64,000 nt of DNA from Solirubrobacterales bacterium (lineage in GTDB: Bacteria; Actinomycetota; Thermoleophilia; Solirubrobacterales; Solirubrobacteraceae). Shown one piece after another: positions 63,477 through 64,000 of this stretch; the stretch's first letter is position 1; each line of letters starts with the position of its first letter. The notes beneath the pieces were generated by a model. It was not told where the DNA came from, searched no databases, and saw nothing but the letters and a program-made list of their open reading frames with translations. The translations under genes and the position numbers were made by a program. Location: NCBI GenBank assembly GCA_003244205.1, contig QHBW01000093.1, forward strand, positions 1 to 64,000, written 5' to 3'.

Positions 63477-64000
63477 CGCCAGAACCTCGCGGCGACGCCT
63501 CTGTCGGCGAGCAGTCCGCGCAGCTGCAGCAGAGCGGTGTAGGTCGGTAGCGCATAGAGCGTCCCATTCCCCGCAGCGCGGGCGCTGTCGAAGGCGTCAG
63601 GCAGATCGCCGACGATCGCGATCTTCTCCGGGGCTACGCCCGCGTACTTGAGGCGTACGCCCAGCTCGTCGGCGCGCGTCCCCGAGCAGGTCACACCCCT
63701 TAGACGACTAGCGAGCAGCTCGAAATCTGCGTCCCAGATCCAGGACACGTCGCGCCCGTCCGCGATGCCGTCGTTGAGTACGCCCAGCACGTCGTGCTGT
63801 CCAGGCTCGAGCACAAGCGTGCGCAACACCTCGTTGGCCCCGGCGGGATTCTTGATTAGCATGATCGAGAGAGCGCGACCGTCCACCGCGATCGTCTCGG
63901 CACGCCCGAATGCGGCCTCCGCATCCTGCAGCCCGGCAACCACGTCGCCCAACGCGACCCCGAGCGACAGGCACAACGCGGCGGCGCCCAGCGCGTTGTA
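63473..64000 (-). CDS. murT: Lipid II isoglutaminyl synthase, MurT subunit (5' part outside window)
   Basis: The last 175 residues of a Mur-ligase-like protein, running off the window edge. The end of the Mur ligase middle domain (NALGAAALCLSLGVALGDVV) and the C-terminal DUF1727 domain (IKNPAGANEVLRTL, GRDVSWIWDADFELL) are typical of MurT. ATP-dependent amidation of lipid II with GatD. ATGA overlap with the methyltransferase gene. Confidence 0.9.
   Translation of the reverse strand, partial: YNALGAAALCLSLGVALGDVVAGLQDAEAAFGRAETIAVDGRALSIMLIKNPAGANEVLRTLVLEPGQHDVLGVLNDGIADGRDVSWIWDADFELLASRLRGVTCSGTRADELGVRLKYAGVAPEKIAIVGDLPDAFDSARAAGNGTLYALPTYTALLQLRGLLADRGVAARFWR

Overview
The window is about 64 kb of very GC-rich, densely packed bacterial chromosome. 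The gene order (carA-carB-pyrK-pyrD, then actinobacterial-type integration host factor, gmk, rpoZ, coaBC) and the mIHF gene point to Actinomycetota. A deep-branching lineage such as Thermoleophilia/Solirubrobacterales is my inference from LL-diaminopimelate aminotransferase, RNase Y together with RNase J, and an unusual DapF; no rRNA is present to confirm it. I see no phage, insertion sequence, CRISPR array, tRNA or rRNA. Nearly all of the window is housekeeping chromosome, with a few accessory inserts.

Layout. 1-6401: end of an isochorismatase-like hydrolase and the pyrimidine operon. 6402-9126: mIHF, gmk, rpoZ, coaBC. 9126-13608: MoxR ATPase, DUF58 and transglutaminase membrane protein. 13649-16724: a TPR gene facing three minus-strand genes (epimerase, UDP-sugar dehydrogenase, YbjN-like). 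16852-22897: rimP-nusA-ylxR-infB-DUF503-rbfA-nrnA. 22921-27314 (minus): an accessory cassette with a Pls-type (poly-lysine-synthetase-like) peptide synthetase and its phosphopantetheinyl transferase. 27486-37493: truB-ribF-rpsO, a peroxiredoxin, a DsbA-like protein, pnp, an M16 protease, dapB, dapA, rnj. 37508-39692 (minus): a two-component system. 39803-44984: ftsK, a RodZ-like gene, cinA, thpR. 45101-49374: VOC protein, recA, recX, RNase Y. 49377-54151: HNH-like lipoprotein, miaB and an accessory patch with a secreted repeat protein, an L,D-transpeptidase fusion and a radical SAM remnant. 54152-61602: mscS, minus-strand FIST and SDR genes, then miaA, dapF, dapL-like aminotransferase and hflX. 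61512-64000 (minus): murT-methyltransferase-gatD-dut.

How the genes work together. Translation and RNA decay dominate (NusA, IF2, RbfA, RimP, S15, TruB, MiaA, MiaB, HflX; PNPase, RNase J, RNase Y, NrnA). A second theme is the cell wall: dapA, dapB, dapF and an LL-DAP aminotransferase for diaminopimelate, MurT/GatD for lipid II amidation, an L,D-transpeptidase, and FtsK at the septum. Genes are commonly joined by 4-bp NTGA start/stop overlaps. Many transcription units have a TANNNT or GATACT -10-like hexamer only 6-10 bases before the start codon, which implies widespread leaderless mRNAs.

Most interesting observations: (1) DapF has Ser at both residues, 73 and 217, where the catalytic cysteines of the family sit; (2) a complete Pls-type A-T-(TM2-C)x3 synthetase with a dedicated PPTase; (3) two core genes (gmk and an M16 protease) that seem to start at CTG; (4) a near-consensus LexA box beside a promoter, pointing at RNase Y rather than recA; (5) NusA with a Cys3His tail; (6) two divergent genes whose -10 elements overlap within 21 bp.
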